Positions 16,119 to 23,604 are shown, counted from the stretch's first letter. The stretch is DNA of 28,217 bases from an uncultured Pseudoxanthomonas sp. (GCF_946886695.1 NZ_CAMPJD010000055.1:1-28217), one strand, 5' to 3'. The notes: generated by a model not told the origin, from the letters alone. A program made the numbers and translations.

Positions 16119-17195
16119 ATGGTGGATTTGCCTTCACTGGGTAACGGACTGGCGGCGCTGCTGCGCGACATGGGCGCGGCGCTGGGCGCGGTCGAGCGCT
16201 GGGCTTTCTTCCGGCTCGTGTTCGACTGGGTGGACGAAGAGATCAACGTTTTCCGGGACAATCTGCTCGGCGAGATGGCCGAGTGGGTGGGAGGCATCGC
16301 CTTCGTCCTGCTGACGCTCTGGGTATTGCTGCAGGGCTATCGGATCGTGACTGGCCAATCGCGCCAGTTCATGATGGAACTGGTGGTCAAGTCGTTGAAG
16401 TGGGTGCTGATCATCACGGTGGCGACCACGTTCGCCCTGGGCAGCAGCAACATCCATAACCTGCTGACCGACGACATGCCGCGCACCATCAATCAACTGG
16501 TGACGGGCGACGACGAGGGGCCCGAAGACTCCATCGACGACAACCTGCAGCAGATGGAACTGGCGATGGTCGCCATCGATGCGCTCTACACGAGTTTCGA
16601 CGAAACCTTGCAGGAAGCGAAGACGCGGACGATGTGGTTCACCGGCGTGGGCGTCGCGGGGCCATCCTTGATGGGCGGCGCCATCCTGTTGATGTACAAG
16701 ATGGCCATGGCGCTGTTTGTGGGGCTCGGGCCGTTCTTCATCCTGACCTTGGGGTTTGAGCAGACCAAGGGCATGTTCCAGAAGTGGATCTGGTACGGGG
16801 TCGGCACCATGTTCTCGCTGGCGGTGCTGAGCTTCACGGTCTCGATGATCTCAAAGCTGCTGGGTGTCGTGGCGCTGTCCTTTGCCGCGCAATACGTTGC
16901 GGCCCTGGCAGCCGAAGCCTCGCCCCAAGGGATCAGCAGCATGGCGATGCAGCAAGGCGGCCTCGGCCTGTTGATGACACTGTTCCTCATTACGGTTCCG
17001 CCGATGGCGGCCACGTTCTTCCAGGGCACCATCGGTCAGTTCATGGCGTACAACGCGTTCGGACAGGCGCAGGCGGCTCAGCCAAGTTCTGGGCAGCCAG
17101 GCGTGCTGTATCCCAGTGCGCCAGCGCCAGCAGTAGCACCCAACACAAATACGACGGTTGCAGCCCCGCAGACCCCGCAGAGGACATACGGATGA
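16119..17195 (+). CDS. virB6: VirB6 polytopic inner-membrane protein
   Basis: VirB6 forms part of the inner-membrane translocation path. The 358-residue product has hydrophobic segments at about 56-74, 92-108, 173-192, 194-212, 226-262 (probably two) and 281-303, matching the TrbL/VirB6 pattern. A polar, acidic loop lies at about 113-168. The tail is Pro/Ala-rich. I prefer ATG 16119, with AAGGA 6 nt upstream, over ATG 16113, which sits directly against that site. The TGA overlaps the next gene's ATG. Confidence 0.92.
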   Translation: MVDLPSLGNGLAALLRDMGAALGAVERWAFFRLVFDWVDEEINVFRDNLLGEMAEWVGGIAFVLLTLWVLLQGYRIVTGQSRQFMMELVVKSLKWVLIITVATTFALGSSNIHNLLTDDMPRTINQLVTGDDEGPEDSIDDNLQQMELAMVAIDALYTSFDETLQEAKTRTMWFTGVGVAGPSLMGGAILLMYKMAMALFVGLGPFFILTLGFEQTKGMFQKWIWYGVGTMFSLAVLSFTVSMISKLLGVVALSFAAQYVAALAAEASPQGISSMAMQQGGLGLLMTLFLITVPPMAATFFQGTIGQFMAYNAFGQAQAAQPSSGQPGVLYPSAPAPAVAPNTNTTVAAPQTPQRTYG

Positions 17196-17701
17196 TTGGG
17201 CCAATGAGCTATCGCTTGCTGCGCCTCGCGCCCTTGTTCCTGGCGCCACTCTTTGCCGTATCGGCAAATGCTCAGATGGCGTGTCCGCAAGGCGTAACGC
17301 CTGGAAGTTCGCAGTGCTTGCCAAGTGGGGGCGGAGGTGTCGCGCCATCTCCAGCCCCGCGCTGGCGGCTTACTTGGGGCGCAATGGCCGAGGATGTGAC
17401 TACTGGCTATGTTGGTACGTCTACGGGCCAGTTCAGTCGTCGCGCGGCGCGCCGAGAAGCCATGAGAAAGTGCGAAGGAATGGGGGGCGTGAACTGCAAG
17501 CCAATCTTTGACTACAAGAACAACTGTGCGGTTGTTGTAGAGCCTGTGAAGTTTATCCAGGGAAGTTCCACTGCTGTGTATCGAGATGGATCAAGCGTGG
17601 AGGATGCGTCAAGCGTCGCGCTTGCGTACTGCAAGCAACAGAATGGGCGAGAGTGCAAAGTTAACTATTCGAACTGCACCAGTCCGGTGCTAGTGAATTG
17701 A
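17192..17701 (+). CDS. Secreted DUF4189 protein
   Basis: A 169-residue exported protein. The signal peptide likely ends at A-N-A/Q (27/28). The mature part has a Gly/Pro/Ser-rich linker, then a DUF4189 domain with W-G-A-M-A-E-D, S-R-R-A-A-R-R-E-A, and several spaced cysteines suited to disulfides. DUF4189 has no known activity. ATG 17192 overlaps the virB6 stop by 4 nt, so it is co-transcribed with the secretion genes. It could be an accessory periplasmic factor or an immunity-type protein. Base composition is lower in G+C from here to about 18990. Confidence 0.8.
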   Translation: MIGPMSYRLLRLAPLFLAPLFAVSANAQMACPQGVTPGSSQCLPSGGGGVAPSPAPRWRLTWGAMAEDVTTGYVGTSTGQFSRRAARREAMRKCEGMGGVNCKPIFDYKNNCAVVVEPVKFIQGSSTAVYRDGSSVEDASSVALAYCKQQNGRECKVNYSNCTSPVLVN

Positions 17702-17733
17702 AGGTCGCTCCTACACTTCAATAAGGATGTTGA

Positions 17734-18009
17734 ATGAATATCAGGAAATTCGCGCTATTGAGTTGCATGGCAGTAACGGGCTGCGCATCCATTCCCGCGA
17801 ACATGGCAGCCAAGCAGTGGGTTGGACGGAGCATGGGTGAGGCCACTTTATCTTTTGGTGAGCCCCTCCACGTAAAGACGCAGGGCGATGGGAGAAGGGT
17901 CGGAATCTGGCATCTCGAGCGCTATATGGATGAGCTTGGGCCCGTCGGAAACGTCATCGGACGTGATGCTGGTGGAAGACCCGTGCTTCATCCCATACTA
18001 ATGAGATGA
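17734..18009 (+). CDS. Small lipoprotein, probably truncated by frameshift
   Basis: A 91-residue product with signal peptide and lipobox A-V-T-G-C (Cys17). Its mature part has the pattern G-R-S-M-G-E-A-T-L-S-F-G-E-P, shared by small xanthomonad lipoproteins that recognise an envelope or outer-membrane target. AAGGA lies upstream at 17723-17727. Such proteins normally continue into a C-terminal Y-x-C-x-I-x-L strand, which is absent here but present in another frame just after the stop. I therefore regard the frame as a truncated remnant that may still make a short lipoprotein. Function is unknown. Confidence 0.55.
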   Translation: MNIRKFALLSCMAVTGCASIPANMAAKQWVGRSMGEATLSFGEPLHVKTQGDGRRVGIWHLERYMDELGPVGNVIGRDAGGRPVLHPILMR

Positions 18010-18198
18010 GACAAAACAGGTATGCATGCGAGATAGCGCTGGTGAGCGAGGGTGAACGGATCGTCTCCGCCAAGGTCCGGCCGATCGCTGGCATGGGGCC
18101 GCTGTTGGCGGGAGGTTGCGCTCAAGAAGGACTATGAGGATGACCAGACGGATCAACGATTGGATCGCGTGGGAGTGAACTCCAGTGGATACGCCTAA
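18003..18198 (+). pseudogene. Out-of-frame remnant of the lipoprotein C-terminus
   Basis: Directly after the lipoprotein stop, the frame beginning 18003 reads N-R-Y-A-C-E-I-A-L-V-S-E-G-E-R-I-V-S-A-K-V-R-P-I, a strand pattern expected for the missing C-terminus, and stops at 18135-18137. The frame through 18121-18198 then reads K-K-D-Y-E-D-D-Q-T-D-Q-R-L-D-R-V before TAA, suggesting a second shift. No start or ribosome site serves either stretch. I infer decay by at least two small indels. The second segment is less certain. Confidence 0.45.
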
Positions 18199-18347
18199 CA
18201 TGTCGAGGCTGTTACGGGGGCAGTGCGCGTCGCAGGCAGGTTCGAATGCGACGCCACGTGCCGCACGGTAACGCCACCATGAAGACGCGTCTGCCATGGC
18301 TTGCAGATCGCTCTTTCAGCGCACGCACGCGTCTAACCATTAGGTCG

Positions 18348-18986
18348 ATGGCGCGTTCGCTGCTTCCCGCAGCGCTGTTATCGGTTTCCGCATGTTCGCA
18401 AGGACAGGATATGAACACTACGACTGATACCCCAATCGAAGAAGGTGAGCCCCTCCGGAAGCTCAATCCGGCGCCGAAGCGCGGTTACGTCATCACCATG
18501 ACATTGAAGGACGCGCCTGGACCGTTCGCCTCCATCGAAGGAGTAGCGCAGTACACCGTGGAGAACTCGTCCGAGTGCGGGAAGAAGATTCCAATAGCGG
18601 GCGTGTTTCCCCGGATCAGCACCAATGAGCCCTTCGTGCTGACTCGTGTATCCGAAAGCGAGTATCGGGGCGTGGTGTATGCCGACCTGGTGCTGGATGA
18701 GGATTACTTCGGGCGCGGTGTATGCCGATGGGGGTTTGTGGAGGCGCGCGTCCGGCTTCGGGCGACGGATGACGAAAGGGATACCAGGTTCGTACCCAGT
18801 ATTGTCGCGGAGTCCATTGTTGCTGGTGGATCCGATACGAGGTACTTCTGGAAAGAGCGTTACCCACGTGTCCAAGATTACGGTGCATATCCGCTATTTG
18901 GCGAAGCCAGTCTCGATAGTGTCCCTTCGGATAAGCGCGGAGAGTTCTTCACGATCACCCTGAATTCTGAGGAGGCCGCGCCATGA
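18348..18986 (+). CDS. Immunity lipoprotein paired with the lipase effector
   Basis: A 212-residue lipoprotein with signal peptide and lipobox S-V-S-A-C (Cys16), followed by Ser-Gln, which fits outer-membrane sorting. The mature part is a soluble mixed-strand domain with paired Cys residues and no recognised family. Its TGA overlaps the lipase gene ATG by 4 nt, the usual immunity-then-effector arrangement; it presumably blocks the lipase in the periplasm. I chose ATG 18348 because it gives a compact signal peptide; ATG 18282 or 18246 would add an unusual N-terminal extension. A second in-frame ATG at 18411, with AGGA at 18401-18404, could make a form without signal peptide. Confidence 0.7.
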   Translation: MARSLLPAALLSVSACSQGQDMNTTTDTPIEEGEPLRKLNPAPKRGYVITMTLKDAPGPFASIEGVAQYTVENSSECGKKIPIAGVFPRISTNEPFVLTRVSESEYRGVVYADLVLDEDYFGRGVCRWGFVEARVRLRATDDERDTRFVPSIVAESIVAGGSDTRYFWKERYPRVQDYGAYPLFGEASLDSVPSDKRGEFFTITLNSEEAAP

Positions 18987-20275
18987 GTTCTGGGTCGCAA
19001 GCCTATGCAGGACTTGCGGATGATTCCTATCGGGATCGGTCTGCAGGCATCCGTCCGAGTGGCGAGGAAGAGAGGGTCACGATCGAGGGTGTCGACTATA
19101 AAATCCTTGAGCACGTCGACAGCAAGAAGACCGGATATCAAGGCACGATCTATCAGCGGGTTGACGGCGGGGAGATCGTGGTCGCTCATCGTGGCACCGA
19201 GCAGATATGGAAGGATGGCGTCGTCACCGACGGTTCGATGGTGCTGAGCCGGATCAACCCGCAGGCCAACGAGGCGATCGAACTGACAAGGCGTGCTGTC
19301 GCTTTGGCCAGGCAAGAAGGGATGCAGCCCGGAAAGGCCGCCCCGGAAGTCACCGTCACCGGCCACTCCCTCGGTGGAACGCTGGCTCAGATCACGGCGC
19401 ATCACTTCGATCTGCGCGGTGAGACGTTCAATGCGTATGGCGCGGCCAGTCTAGACCGCCGCATCCCTGAAGGCGGAGATAAAGTGCTCAACCACGTGAT
19501 GGCGGCCGATACCGTCAGCGCGGCCAGTCCACACTACGGATCGGTCAAGGTCTATGCCACCGAGAAGGAGCTAGCCACCTTGCAGGCTTCCGGCTACCAC
19601 AACAACCGGCTGTTCGATGTCGTCACGCCCGACAATCCTTTTCTGGCTGCAGGCGCCTCGTTGGGCTCGCATTCGATGCACCATTTCCTCCCGGTCGATG
19701 GCAAGGGCGCGCGAGACCGCTCCGTGCTGGACGACCCTCGCGCGAGTGACCTTGCGGAAGAGAACCGTCGCGCGATCGCCGGCTACCGGAACGATGTGGA
19801 GGATCTGCGCCGCGGTATCACCGTGATTTCCCGCGGCCCGTTCGGCGCGTTGCGCGACGGGTTCGATGCCGCGCGCGGCCCAATCCTGCCGGGAGAGCCC
19901 GCTGCGCGCGAGGAACGGGCGGGCCAGGCGCAGCCGCTATCGGAATGGGGGGCGCTGGCTGCGACCGCGAAGAGCGCGAACGAACGCGCCCGTGCAGGGC
20001 GGGAGGTCGGGGACGAGTCTTTCCCGTTCCATCCGCCTCTCCGGTCGGACGCGCGTTCTCCATCGTCGGAAGTGGAGCGCCTGTTGAAGGCTGCGCAGAC
20101 GGGCGACCCCGGTGCGTTGCGCGCCGCGCAGGAAGAGCTGCAGGCATCCGACTTCGGTCAGGCATGGCTTGCCCGGGGGCACGAACGCCAGGACGAGATT
20201 CCGCGACAGCTGCCCGCGCAGGATGCCGTGCAACGCGAAGCCATTACCCCGTCCACGCCCCAGATGGCGCGATGA
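18983..20275 (+). CDS. T4SS lipase effector (class 3-type alpha/beta hydrolase)
   Basis: A 430-residue protein without signal peptide. Residues 30-240 form an alpha/beta-hydrolase with the lipase elbow G-H-S-L-G-G at 127-132 (nucleophile Ser129). Likely triad partners are Asp176 (A-A-D-T-V) and a His in the S-H-S-M-H-H block (230-234). It should cleave phospholipids or other esters in the target periplasm. A linker follows, then a C-terminal module (360-400) with V-E-R-L-L, G-D, R-A-A and G-Q-A-W, and a Gln-rich tail, matching the tail of the wall-hydrolase effector. This is probably the VirD4 signal, but the FAVQG-type core of standard XVIPCDs is absent. It overlaps its immunity gene. Confidence 0.8.
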   Translation: MSSGSQAYAGLADDSYRDRSAGIRPSGEEERVTIEGVDYKILEHVDSKKTGYQGTIYQRVDGGEIVVAHRGTEQIWKDGVVTDGSMVLSRINPQANEAIELTRRAVALARQEGMQPGKAAPEVTVTGHSLGGTLAQITAHHFDLRGETFNAYGAASLDRRIPEGGDKVLNHVMAADTVSAASPHYGSVKVYATEKELATLQASGYHNNRLFDVVTPDNPFLAAGASLGSHSMHHFLPVDGKGARDRSVLDDPRASDLAEENRRAIAGYRNDVEDLRRGITVISRGPFGALRDGFDAARGPILPGEPAAREERAGQAQPLSEWGALAATAKSANERARAGREVGDESFPFHPPLRSDARSPSSEVERLLKAAQTGDPGALRAAQEELQASDFGQAWLARGHERQDEIPRQLPAQDAVQREAITPSTPQMAR

Positions 20276-20330
20276 GATGGAGTGTGTCCGGAGGGCTTTC
20301 GACAGGCCTCCGCCTATAAGGAGTACGACG

Positions 20331-20687
20331 ATGAAGAAGGCGATCAAAGTTGGAATTCTGCTGGGACTGGTCGTGCTGTTCGACCTCAGCGCCCAGTCCG
20401 ACGGCTACTACCAGCGTGTGTACTACCGCATGGACGACCCGTTCGTGTTCTGCACACAGGGTCAGGATGTCAGGAAGAATCCGATGCCGTGCTGGAAGCC
20501 CGTGCCACCTTTCACAGGCGCTTTCATGCTGATGCCCTATTGTCGGCCGCCGAATCCCTACGGCAAGGATTGGACGCAGGACGACACGCTCTCGTTCGCC
20601 CAATACAAGTCGGTCTGTCCGAAAGCGATTGATTCGGGTCGATGGGAAGGCGGCGGCCGGCCGGAAAACACGCCCATCCGCCATTGA
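20331..20687 (+). CDS. Four-cysteine exported protein of unknown function
   Basis: A 118-residue protein with an N-terminal hydrophobic segment (residues 5-20) that may be a signal peptide cleaved near A-Q-S or a membrane anchor. The remainder is rich in Tyr, Pro and Trp and has four cysteines (41, 54, 71, 96), enough for two disulfides. AAGGAG at 20318-20323 supports ATG 20331. It lies between the lipase gene (55 nt upstream) and the second immunity gene (49 nt downstream), so it is probably part of the cargo operon. It might be a second immunity or accessory protein; no family is recognised. Confidence 0.65.
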   Translation: MKKAIKVGILLGLVVLFDLSAQSDGYYQRVYYRMDDPFVFCTQGQDVRKNPMPCWKPVPPFTGAFMLMPYCRPPNPYGKDWTQDDTLSFAQYKSVCPKAIDSGRWEGGGRPENTPIRH

Positions 20688-20736
20688 TGCGGCCGGGCTG
20701 CTTGCGAATGAACGCCCTTTTCATGGAGTCGTCCAC

Positions 20737-21618
20737 ATGAGGTTGCAGCGCATGAAGGTCCTTTCCCCCCTGCTCATGATCGCGATGGCGGTCATCCTTG
20801 GCGGTTGCGATGCACCGGCTCAGCGAAGTGCGGATACCACGGAGCAGGCGACGTCCCCCCAGAATAAGGAAGAAGACATGTCAGAGCTGAAGCCGCCCTC
20901 CGCGGACAGCGTGTTGTATTTCATCTACCAGCGCGACGGCGACGGGGCGGTCAGTTACAAGATCGATGGTGGCGCCACCGTCAGCTACTGGTACGGCCAC
21001 GAGTTCGATCTCGATGGCAAGCATTACTTCACCGGCTTCGGCGCCAAGACCCAGGGCGAGGGCCCGGACGGCGACGACGGCATGATGGATCCGGAACGCG
21101 TCGCTATTTCGCAGGCGACTTTCACGCGCGTCGAGAAGGACGGCAAGCAGGAGTGGTCGAAGCCGGATACCGATGGCTATGTCGGGGAGTTCGGCAGGAT
21201 GGGGCGGCCCGAGGAGATCGACGATTCGAGAAAGGCGCTCTCGTATGAAACCCGCGATGGACGCTACCTGCTCGCGGTGCCGACACGCGATTTCACGGAC
21301 GGCACCGACGTGCGCATGTTCAGCCTGTTCCTGTTCGACCCTGGCAGCGTCGACAAACTGGGTTTCAGGCAATGGGGATATGTGGGCGGCATCCCGGTCA
21401 GCGAAGACAACAGCGCCGCGTGCGACGGCGGGCAGGTGATGCCTTGTGCCGCTGCCACCGGGACGCTGGCGTTCGAGCAGGCAGGCGATGGCCTGCCAAA
21501 GCTGAAGGTGTCGTCCAAGGGAACCACCATTGCGTCTCCCGGCAAGATTCGCGACATGACGGAGGCAGACAGCGTGATCTACACCTTCGACGAAACAAGC
21601 GGAAGCTACAAGCAATAG
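20737..21618 (+). CDS. Immunity lipoprotein paired with the cell-wall hydrolase
   Basis: A 293-residue lipoprotein. The signal peptide ends in lipobox V-I-L-G-G-C (Cys24). Asp follows the cysteine, which in E. coli keeps lipoproteins in the inner membrane. The mature domain, from about residue 48, is soluble and rich in acidic residues and strands, resembling no family I can name. It lies 97 nt upstream of the peptidoglycan-hydrolase effector, like the X. citri immunity/effector pair XAC2610-XAC2609, so it presumably inhibits that enzyme. GGAG at 20724-20727 supports ATG 20737. A second in-frame ATG at 20878, with AAGGA at 20866-20870, could make a form without signal peptide. Confidence 0.7.
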   Translation: MRLQRMKVLSPLLMIAMAVILGGCDAPAQRSADTTEQATSPQNKEEDMSELKPPSADSVLYFIYQRDGDGAVSYKIDGGATVSYWYGHEFDLDGKHYFTGFGAKTQGEGPDGDDGMMDPERVAISQATFTRVEKDGKQEWSKPDTDGYVGEFGRMGRPEEIDDSRKALSYETRDGRYLLAVPTRDFTDGTDVRMFSLFLFDPGSVDKLGFRQWGYVGGIPVSEDNSAACDGGQVMPCAAATGTLAFEQAGDGLPKLKVSSKGTTIASPGKIRDMTEADSVIYTFDETSGSYKQ

Positions 21619-21715
21619 ACCGACTTCCAGTTGACCGACATGCATCAGGCCCACGGAGGGGCCCGGTTGACGTCCTGCGACCCACGGGTCGCGTACATCA
21701 GCAAAGGAGCCAACG

Positions 21716-23557
21716 ATGGCCAGTGAGTACACGCGTGATCAGATCCTCGACATCATCGAACGACAGGCGCAGGCGAGCGGAATTCCCCGCGAGGATTTCC
21801 TGCGGTTCGCCTACATCGAGACCGGTGGACGCTTCAATCCCGATGCCAGCAATCCCAGCGGCGCGAAGGGACTCTTCCAGTTCATGCCAAGGACGGCGGA
21901 GCAGTACGGCATCGCGGGGCGCGAGTTCGATCCGGCGGCGAGTACGCGTGCCGCCGCCGACCTCTACGGTGACAACCTGGCGGACATCACCCGCCGGCAG
22001 TCGCGCAGCGGACATGATTTTCTCTCCGGGCAGGAAATGCCCAGCGGGTTGGATCTGTATCTCGCGCATCAGCAGGGGGCGGCGGGCTATGCGTCCATCC
22101 AGAGCGCGATCGCGAACGGCGAGTTCTCGCGCGACGACACGCGACGCAACATCCTCAACAACATCAGTGCGCGCGATGTGGAGCGTCTGACCGGCCACTC
22201 GGCCGCCGAGCTGCGCGGACTCGATGATCGCGAGCTCGCGACCACGTTCTCGCAGTACTGGAACGGCAAGTACGCCGCCATCCACATTCCGGAGCGCGGC
22301 ATCCACGCCAGCCAACCGGGTCCCGGTGCCCGCGAGCGGACGTTACCGTTGGCCGATGGCGTGCTGCAGAACGGCGAGCGAGGCGAAGAGGTGCGCGCCT
22401 TGCAAGCCTCGCTGAACCAGCTCGGGTTCCGCGACGGACAGGGCGCGGAACTGGAAACGCGGTCGGGCATCTACGGCGGCAAGACACAGGAAGCGGTCCG
22501 TGCCTTCCAGGTGGCTAACCAGCTTGAAGCCACTGGGACGGCCGATGCACGAACGCGCGAGGCGATCGCGCAGCAACTCGCGTTGCCAGAGCAGGGGCGC
22601 AACCGTGCCCAGTCGGGGGAAACGCAACAGCGCGATGGCGGGTTGGCCTGGCCGACGCCGGGCAATCGTGACATCAATGAAGCCGACAAGGCACGCGAGG
22701 GGCGCGGCGAGTTCGGCACGCCACGCAGTGGCGGCCGGCGCCATGGCGGCATCGACATCCAGGGCGATGTCGGCGACCCCGTGGTGGCCGTCGCGAGCGG
22801 AACGGTGGTGGTGCGGCCGAACAACGGTGCGGCGGGTAATACCGTGCACGTTCGGCATGACGACGGCACGCTGACCAAGTACTTCCATTTGGATGAGTTC
22901 AGCGTGCGAAACGGTCAGCGCGTGGATGCCGGGCAGCAGATCGGCACCATGGGCAGGACTGGCAATACGCCTGCCCAGGGCGACACACACCTGCACTTCG
23001 AGATGTGGCGGGACGGCCGGCAGGTCGATCCGATGCCGCACCTGCGCGGCGCCGAGCGCGACGCGGCGGTACCCGCACGATCGACCGCGCCCGAGGCGTT
23101 GCGAGATGGAGCATCGGGGGCATCGGTACGCGAACTGCAGCAGCAGCTCAATCAGCTCGGCTATCGGGGCGCCGATGGCAAGCCACTGGAGACCACGTCC
23201 GGCAAATTCGGTCCCCAGACCGAGCACGCACTGCGCACGTTCCAGGTCGATCAGGGATTGAAGGTGGATGGCGTTTACGGCGACCGCTCCCGCGAGGCCA
23301 TCGCTGCCGCGACGCGTGATGCGGCTCGCAGTCCGGCGGATATGGGTGCCTCACCCCAGGGCGCGCGCAATGAAGATGCGCAACGCTCGTTCGTCGACCG
23401 CATGTTCTCCGCCATGCACGGTGGAGACGATCGCGCCATGCGCCAGGCCTTGGACGACTACCTGAAGACGCCCGCAGGCCAGGGGTGGCAGAAAGAACAG
23501 GCCGTGACCGATCAGCAGACCGTGCAGCCACGCGACCAGACCGGCCCTTCCCGCTGA
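21716..23557 (+). CDS. Multi-domain peptidoglycan hydrolase T4SS effector
   Basis: A 613-residue protein with no signal peptide. Domains in order: an SLT lytic transglycosylase (about 10-130; Y-I-E-T-G-G with catalytic Glu35, then A-K-G-L-F-Q-F-M-P); a PG_binding_1 domain (about 215-290); an M23/LytM endopeptidase (about 335-445) with zinc ligands in H-G-G-I-D (His343, Asp347), His391 and H-L-H-F (His425, His427); a second PG_binding_1 domain (about 460-532); and a C-terminal module (558-592) plus Gln-rich tail shared with the lipase. It could cut both glycan strands and peptide cross-links in a neighbouring cell. Strong AAGGAG at 21704-21709 supports ATG 21716. The paired lipoprotein is upstream. 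Confidence 0.88.
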   Translation: MASEYTRDQILDIIERQAQASGIPREDFLRFAYIETGGRFNPDASNPSGAKGLFQFMPRTAEQYGIAGREFDPAASTRAAADLYGDNLADITRRQSRSGHDFLSGQEMPSGLDLYLAHQQGAAGYASIQSAIANGEFSRDDTRRNILNNISARDVERLTGHSAAELRGLDDRELATTFSQYWNGKYAAIHIPERGIHASQPGPGARERTLPLADGVLQNGERGEEVRALQASLNQLGFRDGQGAELETRSGIYGGKTQEAVRAFQVANQLEATGTADARTREAIAQQLALPEQGRNRAQSGETQQRDGGLAWPTPGNRDINEADKAREGRGEFGTPRSGGRRHGGIDIQGDVGDPVVAVASGTVVVRPNNGAAGNTVHVRHDDGTLTKYFHLDEFSVRNGQRVDAGQQIGTMGRTGNTPAQGDTHLHFEMWRDGRQVDPMPHLRGAERDAAVPARSTAPEALRDGASGASVRELQQQLNQLGYRGADGKPLETTSGKFGPQTEHALRTFQVDQGLKVDGVYGDRSREAIAAATRDAARSPADMGASPQGARNEDAQRSFVDRMFSAMHGGDDRAMRQALDDYLKTPAGQGWQKEQAVTDQQTVQPRDQTGPSR

Positions 23558-23568
23558 CGGCGAAGCAG

Positions 23569-23604
23569 GATGGCGGATCGGGTCGCGTGGCCCGGTCCGC
23601 CATC
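23569..23604. terminator. Strong hairpin at the end of the cargo operon
   Basis: GATGGCGGATCGGG (23569-23582) pairs with CCCGGTCCGCCATC (23591-23604), 14 bp with one G-T pair and an 8-nt loop, 11 nt after the hydrolase stop codon. It probably ends or stabilises the T4SS transcript. There is no T-run, so intrinsic termination is not certain; a REP-like role is possible. Confidence 0.5.

Noticed and set aside
18229..18260. GGTTCGAATGC resembling a tRNA T-arm, possible att remnant
   Set aside because: The flanks do not pair as a T-stem and no other tRNA arms or integrase are present.
18330..18350. GTCTAAC near 18331 resembling an integron attC core
   Set aside because: No matching GTTRRRY partner or folded attC arms were found nearby, and no integron genes are present.
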